The position numbers were made by a program, and so were the translations under genes. From Spirochaetia bacterium (GTDB lineage: Bacteria; Spirochaetota; Leptospirae; Leptospirales; Leptonemataceae): DNA of 6,456 bases. Below are positions 1 to 5,640 of this stretch, piece by piece (the first letter of the stretch is position 1; every line of letters begins with the position of its first letter). The DNA lies in the NCBI GenBank assembly GCA_016195395.1, contig JACPZR010000039.1, forward strand, positions 1 through 6,456, in the 5' to 3' direction. The notes under the pieces were generated by a model that saw only the letters and a list, made by a program, of their open reading frames with translations, did no database searches and was not told where the DNA came from.

Positions 1-438
1 CCGTCGGCATACCTTCAAGTGTCCGATGATGTAGCGCGCGATCCCGCAAGTGTGGCCGCTGCCCGCGGCCGTGACGTTGGCGGAACCGGCGACTACAACA
101 CGCCTAATGGCACCGCCGACGGCTCCAACGCGCTTCTCATTGCCGCTTCCATGAAACAGGGCAGCCGCATGATCGGCCATGCGCGCAATCCCGAAGAATT
201 CTATAACGCGCTCATTTCTCAGCTGGGGACGGAATCCCGGACTGCGGAAGACGCGGCCACGCGGCAGAAGGACAACCTCACTTCCCTCACGAACCTGCGT
301 CAAAGCACAATGGGCGTGAGCTTGGACGAAGAGATGTCCAACATGGTGCAGTTTCAGCAGAGCTACAACGCCGCAGCGCGGATGATGAACACGATGAACG
401 AAATGATCCAGCAGATTTTGCGGCTGGGAATGTCATAA
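1..438 (+). CDS. flgK: Flagellar hook-associated protein 1 FlgK, C-terminal part (5' end outside window)
   Basis: FlgK (HAP1) is the first junction protein between the flagellar hook and filament and is exported by the flagellar type III system. The frame is open from base 1, so the gene begins upstream; 145 residues and the TAA stop are visible. The last ~40 residues carry the conserved FlgK/FlgE-type C-terminus: GVSLDEEMSNMVQFQQSY followed by NAAARMMNTMNEMIQQIL, a heptad-like helix that forms the D0 coiled coil. Before it lies the usual helical stretch with ALLIAASMKQ (about residues 39-48), corresponding to the family's 'nalaia.l' segment. The stop is 14 bp before flgL, which supports an operon. 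No truncation or frameshift is visible in the part present. The assignment rests on the C-terminal motif plus the flgL, fliW and csrA that follow. Confidence 0.93.
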   Translation, partial: PSAYLQVSDDVARDPASVAAARGRDVGGTGDYNTPNGTADGSNALLIAASMKQGSRMIGHARNPEEFYNALISQLGTESRTAEDAATRQKDNLTSLTNLRQSTMGVSLDEEMSNMVQFQQSYNAAARMMNTMNEMIQQILRLGMS

Positions 439-446
439 GGTAGGAT
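437..446 (+). promoter_or_regulatory. Shine-Dalgarno region of flgL
   Basis: The purine-rich run AAGGTAGGAT overlaps the flgK stop codon and lies just before two consecutive ATG codons (453 and 456). The GGA at 443-445 is 7 nt from the first ATG and 10 nt from the second, so both starts are served acceptably. The second gives the N-terminus MRIT, which matches the usual FlgL beginning. Confidence 0.6.
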
Positions 447-452
447 AACGCT

Positions 453-1721
453 ATGATGCGGATTACAGACATCATGAAGAACAATTCCTTGGTGCGGAAC
501 CTCGACCGCCACCAGTCGGAGTTGGACAAGGTACAAAACCAGTTGTCCACGGGACTGCGCATCACCCGACCCGGAGACGACCCGGCGGCGGCCACCGCGC
601 AGATGCTCTTTAGGACGCGCGTAGACGAACTGGGCCGGTTTGAAAGCAACGTGGACGACGCCAAGTCGCGCTTGAACATGATGGACGGCGAACTGGACCG
701 CGTGGGCTCGATCATGCAGCGCGTGCGTGTCCTCGCCGTGCAGGCATCCAACGGAATTTATCAGGGCGACAACGGTTTTGAACTCAAGAATGCGATCGCC
801 AAAGAAATTGACCAACACCTGCGGTCCATGATCGACATTGCCAACGGCCGCGACGCCGTGGGAAACCCGCTCTTTGGCGGCCATGTGGTGGAGCGTCCCC
901 CCTTTGAACCCGTCCAATCCAATATCCGGGGCCTCAAAGGCATCGAATTGGAAAACCAGATCATCAACGTTGAATACCGCGGAGACATCGGCACCCAGCT
1001 GCGCGAAGTGGAACGGGGCGAATACGTTGCTGTCAACCTTCCCGGAAACAAAGTGTTTTGGGGCACCAACATGACCATCACCGGGTCCGTGGACAACTCC
1101 GGGTACTCGGCAACCACAGACCAGTCGTTCAAGATCGACGGCACGGAAATCAGGATCGCCGCCGGCGACACGATCAACGACATCATCGACAAGATCAACC
1201 ACGCGAACATTGAAGTGAAAGCGAGCAAGATTGGTCAGGAGAATATCTCCCTGCACAGCACAACTCCTCATGAAATCTGGATGGAGGATGTGGAAGGGGG
1301 CACGGTGCTCCGCGACATCGGGCTCATCAACCCCGAAAAGGCGGACCCTCCCAACAACTACTCAGAGACGGCGCGCGTTTCCGGATTGTCGGTTTTTGAC
1401 GCTCTTATCAAATTCAGAAACGACCTTCTCGCCGGCGACCAGTTGGAAATTTCCGGCCGCGACCTGGGAAATTTGGACGAATCGTTGAACAACGTTCTGC
1501 GTTACCGCGCCGAACTGGGCGCACGTGAGAACCGGATCGAAGAGCATGCCAAGCGGATTGCATGGGACAAGAGTTATATGACGGAGCTTCTGGCAAACAA
1601 CGAAGGCATCGATGTGCCTGAGACCGTCATCAACCTCAAATGGCTGGAGAGTGTGCATCAGTACGCCCTGAACGTAGGGGCCCGGACCATCAAACCCACG
1701 TTGATGGACTTCCTGAGATAA
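453..1721 (+). CDS. flgL: Flagellar hook-associated protein 3 FlgL (hook-filament junction)
   Basis: FlgL (HAP3) is the second hook-filament junction protein, stacked between FlgK and flagellin. The 422-residue product has a flagellin-type N-terminal helix region (residues ~4-140) with the family hallmark LSTGLRITRPGDDPAAA at 31-47, and a C-terminal coiled-coil region (~340-422) ending in PTLMDFLR, close to the usual 'SLldfL' ending. Between them is a large variable part. Residues ~225-270 (FKIDGTEIRIAAGDT, then INDIIDKINHANIEVKAS) resemble the flagellin-IN motif found in flagellins and FliD. At 422 residues it is longer than the ~317 residues of enterobacterial FlgL but normal for spirochaetes. 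Start: ATG 453 is the first of two adjacent ATGs; 456 would give MRITDIMKNN, which looks more canonical, and the difference is one residue. The gene sits 14 bp after flgK and 18 bp before fliW. Confidence 0.95.
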   Translation: MMRITDIMKNNSLVRNLDRHQSELDKVQNQLSTGLRITRPGDDPAAATAQMLFRTRVDELGRFESNVDDAKSRLNMMDGELDRVGSIMQRVRVLAVQASNGIYQGDNGFELKNAIAKEIDQHLRSMIDIANGRDAVGNPLFGGHVVERPPFEPVQSNIRGLKGIELENQIINVEYRGDIGTQLREVERGEYVAVNLPGNKVFWGTNMTITGSVDNSGYSATTDQSFKIDGTEIRIAAGDTINDIIDKINHANIEVKASKIGQENISLHSTTPHEIWMEDVEGGTVLRDIGLINPEKADPPNNYSETARVSGLSVFDALIKFRNDLLAGDQLEISGRDLGNLDESLNNVLRYRAELGARENRIEEHAKRIAWDKSYMTELLANNEGIDVPETVINLKWLESVHQYALNVGARTIKPTLMDFLR

Positions 1722-1739
1722 CAACTTCCGGAGAAAACG

Positions 1740-2183
1740 ATGTCAGTCCTCGCAACGAAAGCCCTGGGAAAAGTGGAAGTCGCGCCGGGCGCGATCATTG
1801 ATTTCCCTGAGGGCCTGATTGGATTTCGTGATTTCACAAGCTTTGCGCTCTTGAATGACCGCGACGAGTCGCCCTTTCTCTGGCTTCAATCCACAAGAGA
1901 ATCGTCCCTTGCGTTCATTGTGGTGGACCCTTCAGTATTCGTGAAGGGGGGATATCAACCCAACGTTTCGCAGTCGGATCTGGACATTCTGGGTGTGCCT
2001 GCTGTCTCGTCCTGCGATGTGTACAGCATCGTTACCATCCCGCAGACAGAGCCGGAAAAGATGACGGCCAACCTCCAGGGACCCATCCTGATCAACAGAC
2101 AAAAAAGGCTTGGCCGGCAGGTGATATCGATGGACGACCGGCACATCGTGAGAGCGCGCATTCTCCAAGAGATGGACGGCTGA
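1740..2183 (+). CDS. fliW: Flagellar assembly factor FliW (flagellin chaperone and CsrA antagonist)
   Basis: FliW is a small cytoplasmic protein that binds newly made flagellin. When flagellin is exported, free FliW binds CsrA and relieves repression of flagellin translation, as established in Bacillus subtilis. The 147 residues match the usual family length. Family signatures are visible in order: FPEGLIGF at 22-29, [20 protein letters not shown] at 45-64, [20 protein letters not shown] at 98-117, and RLGRQVI at 123-129. The start is supported by GGAGA at 1730-1734, five bases before the ATG. The next gene, csrA, begins one base after the TGA (TGACATG), so the two are probably translationally coupled. 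This fits a protein pair that titrate each other. Position directly after flgL is the common arrangement in spirochaetes. Confidence 0.95.
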   Translation: MSVLATKALGKVEVAPGAIIDFPEGLIGFRDFTSFALLNDRDESPFLWLQSTRESSLAFIVVDPSVFVKGGYQPNVSQSDLDILGVPAVSSCDVYSIVTIPQTEPEKMTANLQGPILINRQKRLGRQVISMDDRHIVRARILQEMDG

Positions 2184-2184
2184 C

Positions 2185-2442
2185 ATGCTGGTGCTGGCCC
2201 GCAGAGTCAACGAGTCCATCATGATCGGCGACGACATTGAAATCGTCGTGGTGGATATCAAAGGCGACCAGATCAAGCTCGGGATCCGCGCGCCAAAGAA
2301 CGTCGTTGTCCACCGCACAGAAATTTACAAAGAAATCCGCGACCAGAACAAAGAGGCTGCGGCAAGCCCCGCTCCGTCTACCGGCGTTATCCTTCCTGTG
2401 CCTGCTCTTCCCAATGACCGTGAATGCAGGAGCGCGGAGTAA
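2185..2442 (+). CDS. csrA: Carbon storage regulator CsrA (RNA-binding translational repressor)
   Basis: CsrA homodimers bind GGA-containing loops in mRNA leaders and block ribosome access; in FliW-bearing bacteria the main known target is flagellin mRNA. The first ~52 residues are textbook Csr[21 protein letters not shown], then the core [20 protein letters not shown]. The RNA-contacting residues Leu4 and Arg44 are both in place, with Arg44 in VHR. Length is 85 residues against 61 in Escherichia coli. The extra ~30 residues form an Ala/Pro-rich, probably disordered tail ([20 protein letters not shown]) ending in CRSAE. In Bacillus the C-terminal extension takes part in FliW binding; whether that holds here is inference. 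Its Shine-Dalgarno is modest: GATGGACGG at 2171-2179, inside the fliW 3' end, which suggests coupling to fliW. The TAA stop overlaps an ATG (TAATG) at 2442. Confidence 0.96.
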   Translation: MLVLARRVNESIMIGDDIEIVVVDIKGDQIKLGIRAPKNVVVHRTEIYKEIRDQNKEAAASPAPSTGVILPVPALPNDRECRSAE

Positions 2443-2459
2443 TGCTTCACGCACCATGA
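2442..2459 (+). CDS. Possible five-codon micro-ORF linking csrA to the next gene
   Basis: An ATG overlaps the csrA stop codon (TAATG) and opens a five-codon frame (Met-Leu-His-Ala-Pro). Its TGA overlaps the ATG of the following 85-codon gene (ATGA at 2456-2459). AGGAG at 2428-2432 sits 9 nt upstream of this ATG, an ideal spacing, whereas the start of the 85-codon gene has no well-spaced Shine-Dalgarno of its own. A ribosome initiating here would end exactly on the next start codon, the geometry expected for termination-reinitiation coupling. It is too short to judge by composition, so chance remains a real possibility. A frameshift that removed the true N-terminus of the 85-codon gene is also possible. 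Confidence 0.3.
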   Translation: MLHAP

Positions 2460-2713
2460 AGGTGGACCGTCGGCATGTGTCGCACATCCTTCACGAGCGC
2501 CGGGACGGCCGGAACTATCTCACACTGCTTGTTTCATACCCGTTTCCGTGGTCGTACAAAGCGGCGTCTCATCCTGTGCGGCGCGAATGTGGCGATGCCG
2601 GGGAATGTGCCGCGCTTCTGCGGCAAATCGACGCGCATTTGGTGCAGGGTTTTGAGATTGAGCTCGTCATCGAAAACGGCGAGATCAGTGCGATGACATT
2701 TCTGACTCAATAG
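2456..2713 (+). CDS. Small hypothetical protein downstream of csrA (85 aa)
   Basis: I do not recognise this family. The 85-residue product starts MKVDRRHVSHILHERRDG and ends in a hydrophobic/acidic alternation (FEIELVIENGEISAMTFLTQ) that reads as two beta strands joined by an ENGE turn. A basic N-terminus, an aromatic middle (YPFPWSY at 28-34), two cysteines (45 and 51) and a probable helix (CAALLRQIDAHLVQ at 51-64) suggest a compact alpha/beta cytoplasmic protein. It has no signal peptide or membrane segment. The reading frame stays open upstream into csrA, so the start is uncertain. ATG 2456 was chosen because it lies just after csrA and overlaps the micro-ORF stop; ATG 2414 would overlap csrA by 29 bp and has no Shine-Dalgarno. 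Location as the last gene of the flgKL-fliW-csrA unit hints at a link with flagellar or CsrA regulation, but that is inference only. Confidence 0.7.
   Translation: MKVDRRHVSHILHERRDGRNYLTLLVSYPFPWSYKAASHPVRRECGDAGECAALLRQIDAHLVQGFEIELVIENGEISAMTFLTQ
2457..2493 (+). other. Possible RNA hairpin at the start of the 85-codon gene
   Basis: TGAAGG (2457-2462) can pair with CCTTCA (2488-2493). Nested directly inside the right arm is a perfect five-base-pair hairpin, ATGTG-TCG-CACAT (2475-2487). The unpaired left side (2463-2474) exposes a TGGAC element. If formed in the mRNA, the structure would partly cover the ATG at 2456 and present a GGA, the core of CsrA sites, in a loop. The stems are short and overlap coding sequence, so this is only a candidate. 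Confidence 0.2.
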
Positions 2714-2865
2714 CCAGGAAATCGAACTCGCTTTGCCGCTGTCGTCCAAACAACGTTGTCCGCGGGGCACAAACACAAAAAGATTTGGCGTCACAACATT
2801 GTACGCGTGCATGGTCAAAAACGTGCGACACATACACAGCACGAAGTCAGCTTGGAAAGTGGTCA
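2714..2865 (+). other. Intergenic gap between the 85-codon gene and the phosphatase gene
   Basis: This 152-bp stretch is the longest non-coding gap in the window. It is A/C-rich in its second half (for example ACAAACACAAAAAGA around 2769-2783) and probably carries the promoter of the phosphatase gene. I could not identify a convincing -35/-10 pair or a flagellar sigma-28 type promoter, and no clear terminator follows the 85-codon gene. The frame of the phosphatase stays open through 2785-2865 from an earlier TTG, but the encoded residues look non-coding. An ACAACGTTGT palindrome lies at 2750-2759; it is no longer than chance would give. Confidence 0.4.
2854..2859 (+). promoter_or_regulatory. 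Shine-Dalgarno that decides the TTG start of the phosphatase gene
   Basis: GGAAAG lies 6 nt before TTG 2866, an ideal distance. The alternative upstream TTG at 2785 has no purine-rich sequence at a suitable distance, and the residues it would add (rich in Cys, Thr and His) show no protein-like pattern. This supports initiation at 2866. Confidence 0.65.
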
Positions 2866-4209
2866 TTGTCAATAAAGCAGCTCCAGAAGTATTTTGATTC
2901 ATTCAGATACTATTTCCTGAGAAACGGCGGAGATAAAGGCGCGGTCGCGGACGCGTTACGCGGGCTTCAAATCAAATACGAGAAGACAGCGGTCATCGCA
3001 ACGATGGTCGGCTTCGTGATCCTTGCTCTATGTGATGGATTCTGCGGGCATCTGTCGCTTCACTTCGCGGCATATGAAGCGTTGGTTCCTCTGGTGTTTG
3101 GGGCCGCCGCGCTTGCATTCCCTATGCCGCGGCGCCACTACCATCTTGTGTTCAGCGCTTTTTACATTGCATCCTTCCTGTTCTATTACTACCTGCCTGC
3201 TGCTCATCCGGGCGCCTTCAGCGGCCGTAACGCAGAGTCGGCCTACTTGCTTCACGTCTTCCTGCTGTTGACGCAGGCTGTGCGCCCCGGTCGCTTTGTG
3301 GGAATCATTGTAGTTCTGTTTCTCCTGGCCCACTCGGCTCGGGAAATGGCTTTGGCCGGCTGGTCAGACAGCACCATCGTGCGCCTTCCGCTGTTTTTTA
3401 TTGCGGGCGGATTAGCGTTATTCGCGGAAGGCGTCTTGTACATTGCGTTCATCGAGTATCTGATTCTCAAGCGCTATTACAGCCGCTCCGTAGAAGATCT
3501 GCTCCTGGCCGAAAAAGTGCACCGCAATTTGTTTCCGGCCTTCCGCGCCAATGAAAAATTCAGGATCGTTCCGTACGTGAGCCCGGAAGGGGTAAACAGC
3601 GGAGACTTCTATGACCTCATTCACCTGCGGGAAGGCAACATCGGTTTCTTTCTCACCGATGTGTCCGGCCACGGCATCGCTTCCGCCATGTTCTCTGCGG
3701 CCCTCAAAGTGATCCTTGCAACCACGCCGTATCGTTTCCGCCTCAGCCCTGAAGCTCTTCTCACGCATTTAGACGAGACCATGAACCGGGAGTACCCCAG
3801 TCACCATGCTTCAGCTGTGTATTTGTTTTTTGATTTCCAAGCGCGCGTGATACGACTGGCCAACGGCGGCCACCCGGAAATTCTCTCAGCCACGCCGGGA
3901 CAGAAGTTTCACGCCATCGAAACAGAGGGCAGTATATTGGGTTACAATCTTCGTCAGCCAATTGCGCGCGAGCTGTCGATGCCGATGGTCAAGGGACAGC
4001 GCTTTCTTGTCTATTCAGACGGTTTGACGGAATACAGGGACAACGAAAACAACATCGTAACGCTGCCGCCGATCTGTGAAGTCATGGACGGCCTCGAGGT
4101 ATTGGACGGCGAACAGCTGGTGAATGCGGTAGTGAGCCGCATCCGCGAGCGCGCCGATTTCGCCCGTTTCCACGATGACGTTATGCTTGTCTTGGTAGAA
4201 GTGCGCTAG
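2866..4209 (+). CDS. Membrane-bound SpoIIE/RsbU-type PP2C serine phosphatase
   Basis: Members of this family dephosphorylate anti-sigma-factor antagonists or related STAS-domain proteins in partner-switching pathways. With the TTG start the product is 447 residues. Residues ~41-201 hold about six hydrophobic segments (roughly 41-61, 67-85, 91-110, 125-139, 143-159 and a long one at 171-201), so it sits in the inner membrane. A short linker leads to a cytoplasmic catalytic domain (~215-447). The metal-binding acidic motifs of the SpoIIE domain are all visible: SGDFYD (Asp247), TDVSGHG (Asp265), NGGHPE (~333-338), YSDGLTE (Asp385) and the C-terminal HDDVMLVLVEV (Asp437/438). The usual GGDFYD reads SGDFYD, a mild change. 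No PAS, GAF, HAMP or response-regulator domain is seen, so the membrane part itself is probably the sensor. The substrate is unknown: no STAS or anti-sigma kinase gene lies in the window. The gene is separated from the csrA unit by 152 bp and converges with the minus-strand group. Confidence 0.88.
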   Translation: MSIKQLQKYFDSFRYYFLRNGGDKGAVADALRGLQIKYEKTAVIATMVGFVILALCDGFCGHLSLHFAAYEALVPLVFGAAALAFPMPRRHYHLVFSAFYIASFLFYYYLPAAHPGAFSGRNAESAYLLHVFLLLTQAVRPGRFVGIIVVLFLLAHSAREMALAGWSDSTIVRLPLFFIAGGLALFAEGVLYIAFIEYLILKRYYSRSVEDLLLAEKVHRNLFPAFRANEKFRIVPYVSPEGVNSGDFYDLIHLREGNIGFFLTDVSGHGIASAMFSAALKVILATTPYRFRLSPEALLTHLDETMNREYPSHHASAVYLFFDFQARVIRLANGGHPEILSATPGQKFHAIETEGSILGYNLRQPIARELSMPMVKGQRFLVYSDGLTEYRDNENNIVTLPPICEVMDGLEVLDGEQLVNAVVSRIRERADFARFHDDVMLVLVEVR

Positions 4210-4234
4210 CGCGACCCTCACACCTGCAATTTTT

Positions 4235-4263
4235 CACAAATATGCGGGGCGACGCCGCTCCGC
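4235..4263 (-). terminator. Possible terminator of the minus-strand gene group
   Basis: GCGGGGCG (4244-4251) pairs with CGCTCCGC (4256-4263) around a four-base loop, an eight-base-pair stem with one G-T wobble. Read on the minus strand the stem is followed by ATATTTGTG, a weak T-rich tail, and it begins 14 bp after the stop of the MaoC gene. On the plus strand no T-run follows, so it would not work as a standard terminator for the phosphatase gene. The tail is poor, so the call is tentative. Confidence 0.4.
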
Positions 4264-4277
4264 TGAAAACGCAACCG

Positions 4278-4706
4278 TTACGCGGGCATAGGCGGAATCG
4301 CCCGGCAGGAACCCTTCCCTACCGTTTCGCCGCGCTGGTTGGTCCACGTAATCCGCATCTCCACGGCGCGCATCCGGTCGATCTTTTTTGTGACTTCCAC
4401 TTCGCAGGTAACTGTGTCGCCAAAGTAGACAGGGCTCCTGAATCGCTGTGTCACTTCCAAAGCGACAGTCCCTATTCCAGGTAGTTTCATGCCCAGCACC
4501 GGCGCCAGAAGCGATGCGGCCAGGCCCCCGTGCGCAATGCGTTTTCCAAACGGAGTGGTCTTTGCATACTCCTCGTCAACGTGCACAGGATTGAAGTCTC
4601 CGCTGATCCCGGCAAAAAGGTAGACATCCGTCTCCGAGATCGTTTTGGCAAAGCTCGCCTTGTCTCCTATTTGAATCTCGTCGAAGGTTTTTCCGCGCGC
4701 ATACAT
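4278..4706 (-). CDS. MaoC-family (R)-specific enoyl-CoA hydratase
   Basis: This 142-residue single-hotdog protein resembles PhaJ-type (R)-specific enoyl-CoA hydratases, which add water to trans-2-enoyl-CoA to give (R)-3-hydroxyacyl-CoA. Such enzymes feed polyhydroxyalkanoate or other acyl pathways. The hydratase-2 signature is intact: FAGISGDFNPVHVDEEYA at 31-48, containing the catalytic Asp37 and His42. It is followed by FGKRIAHGGLAASLL (53-67), which lines the active site and substrate tunnel, and by the conserved strand RFRSPVYFGDTV. Length is typical of the short, homodimeric members. The ATG at 4706 is the only suitable nearby start; its Shine-Dalgarno is weak (GGG just upstream). It lies 63 bp after the EEP-protein gene on the same strand. 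The substrate chain length cannot be read from the sequence, and a non-catalytic dehydratase-like role in another acyl pathway is possible. Confidence 0.88.
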   Translation of the reverse strand: MYARGKTFDEIQIGDKASFAKTISETDVYLFAGISGDFNPVHVDEEYAKTTPFGKRIAHGGLAASLLAPVLGMKLPGIGTVALEVTQRFRSPVYFGDTVTCEVEVTKKIDRMRAVEMRITWTNQRGETVGKGSCRAIPPMPA

Positions 4707-4769
4707 AGCCCATGCGGTGCGCGCGCCGCTCCCGTGTCAAGGCACACGTTGGAGGCGAGTGCGGCTTTG

Positions 4770-5618
4770 CTAGGGCATTATGCGCAGGCGCGCGATCAAT
4801 GGGTAGTGGTCTGACGCGTCTGATTCTACGACGCGTGTGTTCAAGACATTGACGTTAGGGGATGTAAAGACATAGTCGAGTGTAATTCCAGAAGGGACCA
4901 GACATCTCGGGACGCTGTTCGATGCAGTGGACTTGGCAAATTCATCGATGGGAAACGTGTCGTGATTTGTTGGCAGGTATCCGCCGTCTGCGTCATCGAA
5001 ACCGGCGTCAACCACCTGCTGGTGCTCATCCATCCCCCACAAAATGCGTGTGGGGCCCCGAAGCATGTTAAAGTCGCCCAAGAGGACCGTGGGCTCTTTC
5101 AAATCCTTTACCCATGCGAGAAGATCTTTGATTTCCGCTTTCCGCGCCTGGTAGCGGATCAAGTTGCTCTGCTTTAAAGGCTTGTCACCTGAGAAGGGCG
5201 TTAGGTGCATCGTAATGAAATTCACAGAGACGTTATTCACTCTCAGAAGAACACGCAGGGCCCTGCGACAGCAACCTAAAGACCTCTGATCCACAAGAAG
5301 AATTGGATGTTTGGTCAGGATCGCAAGTACCCACTGAGAATCCCCGTACGCAACATACGGTGCGCTGTTCACGCCACCGAGACCCAGCTGTCTCCCGATC
5401 TCCATTGAGTAGACAACGCCGCCACGGACCAACACCTCCTGCATGGCAATAACGTCAGCGTTGATTGGGGCCAGCGTCTTTACAACGTCGGCCACTCCGT
5501 GATCCAGATAGTGAAGGTTATACGTGACCGCTGTCAGGTCTACAGGAATCGGTCTCAGGGTCGATCGCACTGTGCAGGAGAGTGAGAGGACTAACAAGAG
5601 TATCCAGGCGCGCTTCAT
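4770..5618 (-). CDS. Endonuclease/exonuclease/phosphatase-fold protein, probable lipoprotein
   Basis: This is a metal-dependent phosphoesterase of the EEP (exonuclease III/DNase I/sphingomyelinase-like) fold. With ATG 5618 the product is 282 residues. It begins with a short signal peptide, MKRAWILLLVLSLSC, whose Cys15 follows Leu at -4 and Ser at -3 and -1; this relaxed lipobox is tolerated in spirochaetes, so it is probably a membrane-anchored lipoprotein. The fold's active-site residues are all visible: TYNLHY (Asn34), MQEV (Glu61), ITMHLTPF (His138), LLGDFNM (Asp182, Asn184), LDYVF (Asp248) and SDHYPLIA (Asp270, His271). The frame is open upstream to 5744, but that would overlap mnmE by 104 bp. 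The chosen start has GGAG at 5633-5630 in the 22-bp gap after the mnmE stop. The substrate is unknown: nuclease, phospholipase and sugar-phosphatase roles are all possible. A central block (5161-5340) counts at 85 G/C of 180 (~47%), lower than sampled mnmE sequence (~58-63%). Confidence 0.85.
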   Translation of the reverse strand: MKRAWILLLVLSLSCTVRSTLRPIPVDLTAVTYNLHYLDHGVADVVKTLAPINADVIAMQEVLVRGGVVYSMEIGRQLGLGGVNSAPYVAYGDSQWVLAILTKHPILLVDQRSLGCCRRALRVLLRVNNVSVNFITMHLTPFSGDKPLKQSNLIRYQARKAEIKDLLAWVKDLKEPTVLLGDFNMLRGPTRILWGMDEHQQVVDAGFDDADGGYLPTNHDTFPIDEFAKSTASNSVPRCLVPSGITLDYVFTSPNVNVLNTRVVESDASDHYPLIARLRIMP

Positions 5619-5629
5619 ATGTTGTAAAA

Positions 5630-5633
5630 CTCC
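5630..5633 (-). promoter_or_regulatory. Shine-Dalgarno of the EEP-fold lipoprotein gene
   Basis: GGAG on the minus strand lies in the 22-bp gap between the mnmE stop and ATG 5618, 11 nt before that ATG. The spacing is slightly long but acceptable. It supports starting the protein at MKRAWILL rather than inside mnmE. Confidence 0.5.
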
Positions 5634-5640
5634 GGTGTCG

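Noticed and set aside
363..1271. A 302-codon open frame on the minus strand across flgL
   Set aside because: It lies antisense to a clearly assigned flgL, has no family features, and is the kind of shadow frame expected from GC-rich third codon positions.
2237..2455. Longer form of the 85-codon protein starting inside csrA
   Set aside because: The extra residues are an out-of-frame reading of the conserved csrA sequence and have no ribosome site.
2750..2759. Palindrome ACAACGTTGT before the phosphatase gene, as a possible operator
   Set aside because: About six perfect 10-bp palindromes are expected by chance in this window, and no promoter elements are visible next to it.
2475..2833. An 11-nt inverted repeat: ATGTGTCGCAC (2475-2485) and GTGCGACACAT (2823-2833)
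   Set aside because: By rough estimate several such 11-nt inverted matches are expected by chance in a window this size, and the copies flank nothing mobile-looking.
4203..4212. GCGCTAGCGC palindrome at the end of the phosphatase gene as a terminator
   Set aside because: It can form only a three-base-pair stem around a four-base loop, and the T-run at 4230-4234 is too far away.
4712..4740. TTGACA on the minus strand (4740-4735) as a -35 box for the MaoC gene
   Set aside because: At 16-18 bp spacing there is only GC-rich sequence with no acceptable -10 box, and the nearest TAT-like hexamer overlaps the start codon.
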